Part shown: piece after piece, positions 63,401-64,000 of the stretch | Layout of the letters: each line of letters begins with the position of its first letter | Position numbering within the stretch: the stretch's first letter is position 1 | DNA from: Halorientalis persicus | GTDB taxonomy: Archaea > Halobacteriota > Halobacteria > Halobacteriales > Haloarculaceae | Length of the DNA stretch: 64,000 bases | Reading direction: 5' to 3' | Assembly: GCF_900110215.1 (NCBI RefSeq) | Contig: NZ_FOCX01000002.1 | Span: 248,001-312,000 of the forward strand | The notes under the pieces: generated by a model | The model's database searches: none | Seen by the model: only the letters and a program-made list of their open reading frames with translations | Told to the model about the DNA's origin: nothing | Translations under genes and position numbers: made by a program

Positions 63401-64000
63401 CACCGAAGAGTGCCTTGGCACCCGAACAGAAGGTGCTGGCAGAGAGTGGACCCGAAATGCCGGAGACGTTACTCGAAATCTTGTCGGATGCTCGTCCGCT
63501 ACTCAGGTCTTGGACGACCTTCGCACCCATACAGGCCCACTCGCCTTTCATCGTCCGGGCGGCGTAGGGGTCAGTGGCATCGAAAGTCTGCTTCTGGATT
63601 CCGAATATTGCGTCGTTAGCCAGCACTTCCGAGTGTTTGTTCTTGTTTATCCGCTCGAAGATGTCTTCGGTTCCGGGAGGGACATCACCGAACACCCGCT
63701 CGTAGTACGCCTTCGCGTAGGCCATCGGATACAGGCGTGCAGCAAATTTCCTCCCGAACCCGTCCATCAGGCTATTGGCCTCGAAGAAGCCCCGGTTGAG
63801 CCGGTTCTCGTACTCCGTGACCTTCTCGTCAAGCGCGAAGGCCGTCGAACTCACTGTCACGGAGACCGTCCGGGTGTCGCTGGCGACCTGCGAGCCGTTG
63901 TCGCGAACCGTCACATCGATCCCGCTGATCTCCGCGGTGACCTTCCCGGCGTCGAGCGACCCGGACTCGTGGCCCACGGTCAGGTCGACCCGGTCGATGG
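60444..64000 (-). CDS. Very large DUF7286-like protein (5' end off window)
   Basis: The frame is open to the right edge (codons above 63977 read DRVDLTV), so the N-terminus is missing; about 1185 residues are visible. A GTG at 63977 is possible but unlikely to be the start. The visible N-terminal part has beta-rich SGIDVTVRDNGSQVASDTRT, then helices (FFEANSLMDGFGRKFAARLY). A long Ser/Asp-rich middle follows (about 280-500), then a helical stretch RRKAKIEARRIYIQRLYHWI. The C-terminal module (from about 640) has PWPTFWYLSVDAW, KKCSKTW and VYDCIGKTF. I recall large haloarchaeal proteins called DUF7286, often near type IV pilus/secretion genes, but cannot confirm it here. It is probably a secreted or envelope protein. 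Confidence 0.75.
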   Translation of the reverse strand, partial: IDRVDLTVGHESGSLDAGKVTAEISGIDVTVRDNGSQVASDTRTVSVTVSSTAFALDEKVTEYENRLNRGFFEANSLMDGFGRKFAARLYPMAYAKAYYERVFGDVPPGTEDIFERINKNKHSEVLANDAIFGIQKQTFDATDPYAARTMKGEWACMGAKVVQDLSSGRASDKISSNVSGISGPLSASTFCSGAKALFGDANGNLPKIPTPGDFVDRRINALFGPSTGVSSEHDIAIDRFAEAAYEDMTGGGMSGDNWLAKPDIIDEVQGKDKMPDIEEELPEDMGDGRIETAIDRTYEVKSWAETTDESSSISIPSVSSPDDDDLSGCSADSTDYSIDSVDSVSASRNDVWNSDADGSRKPVVRFDVDADVTVETSVDFSCSSHDEKNDSNAPFSGSGSDTSSGSVSFDVEIDGKHSTGTGVLRNGVDSDYGSDSNFKAALDKAVSAHIADDGEGSIEGDVNGASGTDLGSSTSASEVEDEVVDAVSLDGSQKTHDLSAPGGLEGSIESDIEDFRGVVKSEVSNASFSRLGMATGKGPFEELKNNVDQRALVHHDRTPTNDYSSARRKAKIEARRIYIQRLYHWIDEINSTRNEARDKADNKITDALGGAMDGLSGGIDVLNKGLGFAQEAMSGDTSLSMANRGTVAETPLTEDITYSVHGSPTYLTKSPLTRATVPAIRPEYANVTEPMDTMHASMAVRNRDLIAYPGLPIIPWPTFWYLSVDAWQVNVQGEYARFAVSANRGDPSTTGGTTYVRQAQPVTIGIAGRGRRAGTVDPITFDSDTLVIIPVPGGTVMPGKGNMGVGDRVDVPGRPSLVRKKCSKTWDYTGPGFRPNRAAGPDKCDDGGNTGSTSLSTDLVPGGGDVAWDGDGLEFEASGFEYSTDEGLEYEGEEAGCDASDLYEELESQPDNPYSSAEDITDEIWESYCRLYKPTYKSQFAEFLGSSDDSVQDSWRTVVPEVDENSLRRTMYYLLDDGDGDFDGTGSVVDRFDIVRFTTAEEANEPHIDDGERPPHKRGGIVTEVETDDTEALARVYDGPWMPGKFFGRPGDLEGKDWQQIVGDLALIDNRTVKSGSKDEMGWGVYDCIGKTFVPKGGYDLSIDYTSGFYLEELKRDLPGSTIQFEISHHDGSSEENIDPDHWVPLGTIGYFRQNPDKLEDRWDDVDGPDDHVVGTDNVCRSTP

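Larger units (their letters stand above)
54098..64000. repeat. Tandem duplication of a three-gene cassette with a third remnant
   Basis: The unit is a Tat lipoprotein propeller (+), a small propeller-like protein (-) and a large DUF7286-like protein (-). Copy A is 54191-57979 (large gene truncated), copy B is 58055-64000 (large gene full, leaving the window) and a remnant of the large gene is at 54098-54193. Paralogous proteins have diverged strongly, so the duplication is not recent. The cassette region, especially 55.5-56.9 kb, is more A+T-rich than the rest of the window. Confidence 0.75.

Overview
This window is high-GC DNA from a haloarchaeon (class Halobacteria). The proteins are strongly acidic. 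It carries an archaeal AspRS, a TFB, an Orc1/Cdc6, an archaeal lipid enzyme (GGGP synthase), the archaeal pantoate kinase and phosphopantothenate synthetase, Tat lipoproteins, and many small haloarchaea-only families. The genus cannot be fixed from the sequence alone; a Haloarcula-like family would fit. I see no tRNA, rRNA, CRISPR array or complete insertion sequence.

Layout. About 0-7.8 kb: an AAA ATPase running off the left edge, both CoA-pathway genes (phosphopantothenate synthetase and pantoate kinase) flanking a membrane protein with 13 tandem DUF1508-like repeats, and a BAAT-type hydrolase. 8-9 kb: a VapBC-like antitoxin/PIN pair. 9-14 kb: aspS, an Lrp regulator, a TrkA-N-like protein and an amino-acid permease fused to universal-stress domains. 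14-17.4 kb: an iron-siderophore ABC operon preceded by two DtxR/IdeR-like operators. 17.4-31 kb: housekeeping genes (GGGP synthase, topA, gatB, RNA ligase with its PIN partner, smc-scpA). 31-46 kb: PhzF, PEP synthase, SDR, aspartate/tyrosine decarboxylase, metG, NfeD/SPFH, TRAM and small regulators. 46-54 kb: an information-processing block with a B-family polymerase altered in motif C, its overlapping partners (DUF8156-like and a P-loop-less RecA-like protein), an Orc1/Cdc6 and a TFB. 54-64 kb: a tandemly duplicated accessory cassette.

The two most unusual regions are at the right. First, the operon for the RecA-like protein, the DUF8156-like protein and PolB shares a 28-bp element with the orc1/cdc6 gene. 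The element is 24/28 identical and lies exactly 36 bp before both start codons, so the two loci may be co-regulated, possibly in a repair or replication-stress response. Second, 54-64 kb holds two copies and one scar of a three-gene unit: a Tat lipoprotein beta-propeller (+), a small propeller-like protein (-) and a very large secreted-type protein (-). The left copies of the large protein are progressively truncated, leaving C-terminal modules each followed by its own diverged small partner. This resembles the orphan-module arrays of polymorphic surface systems, but the functional comparison is inference.
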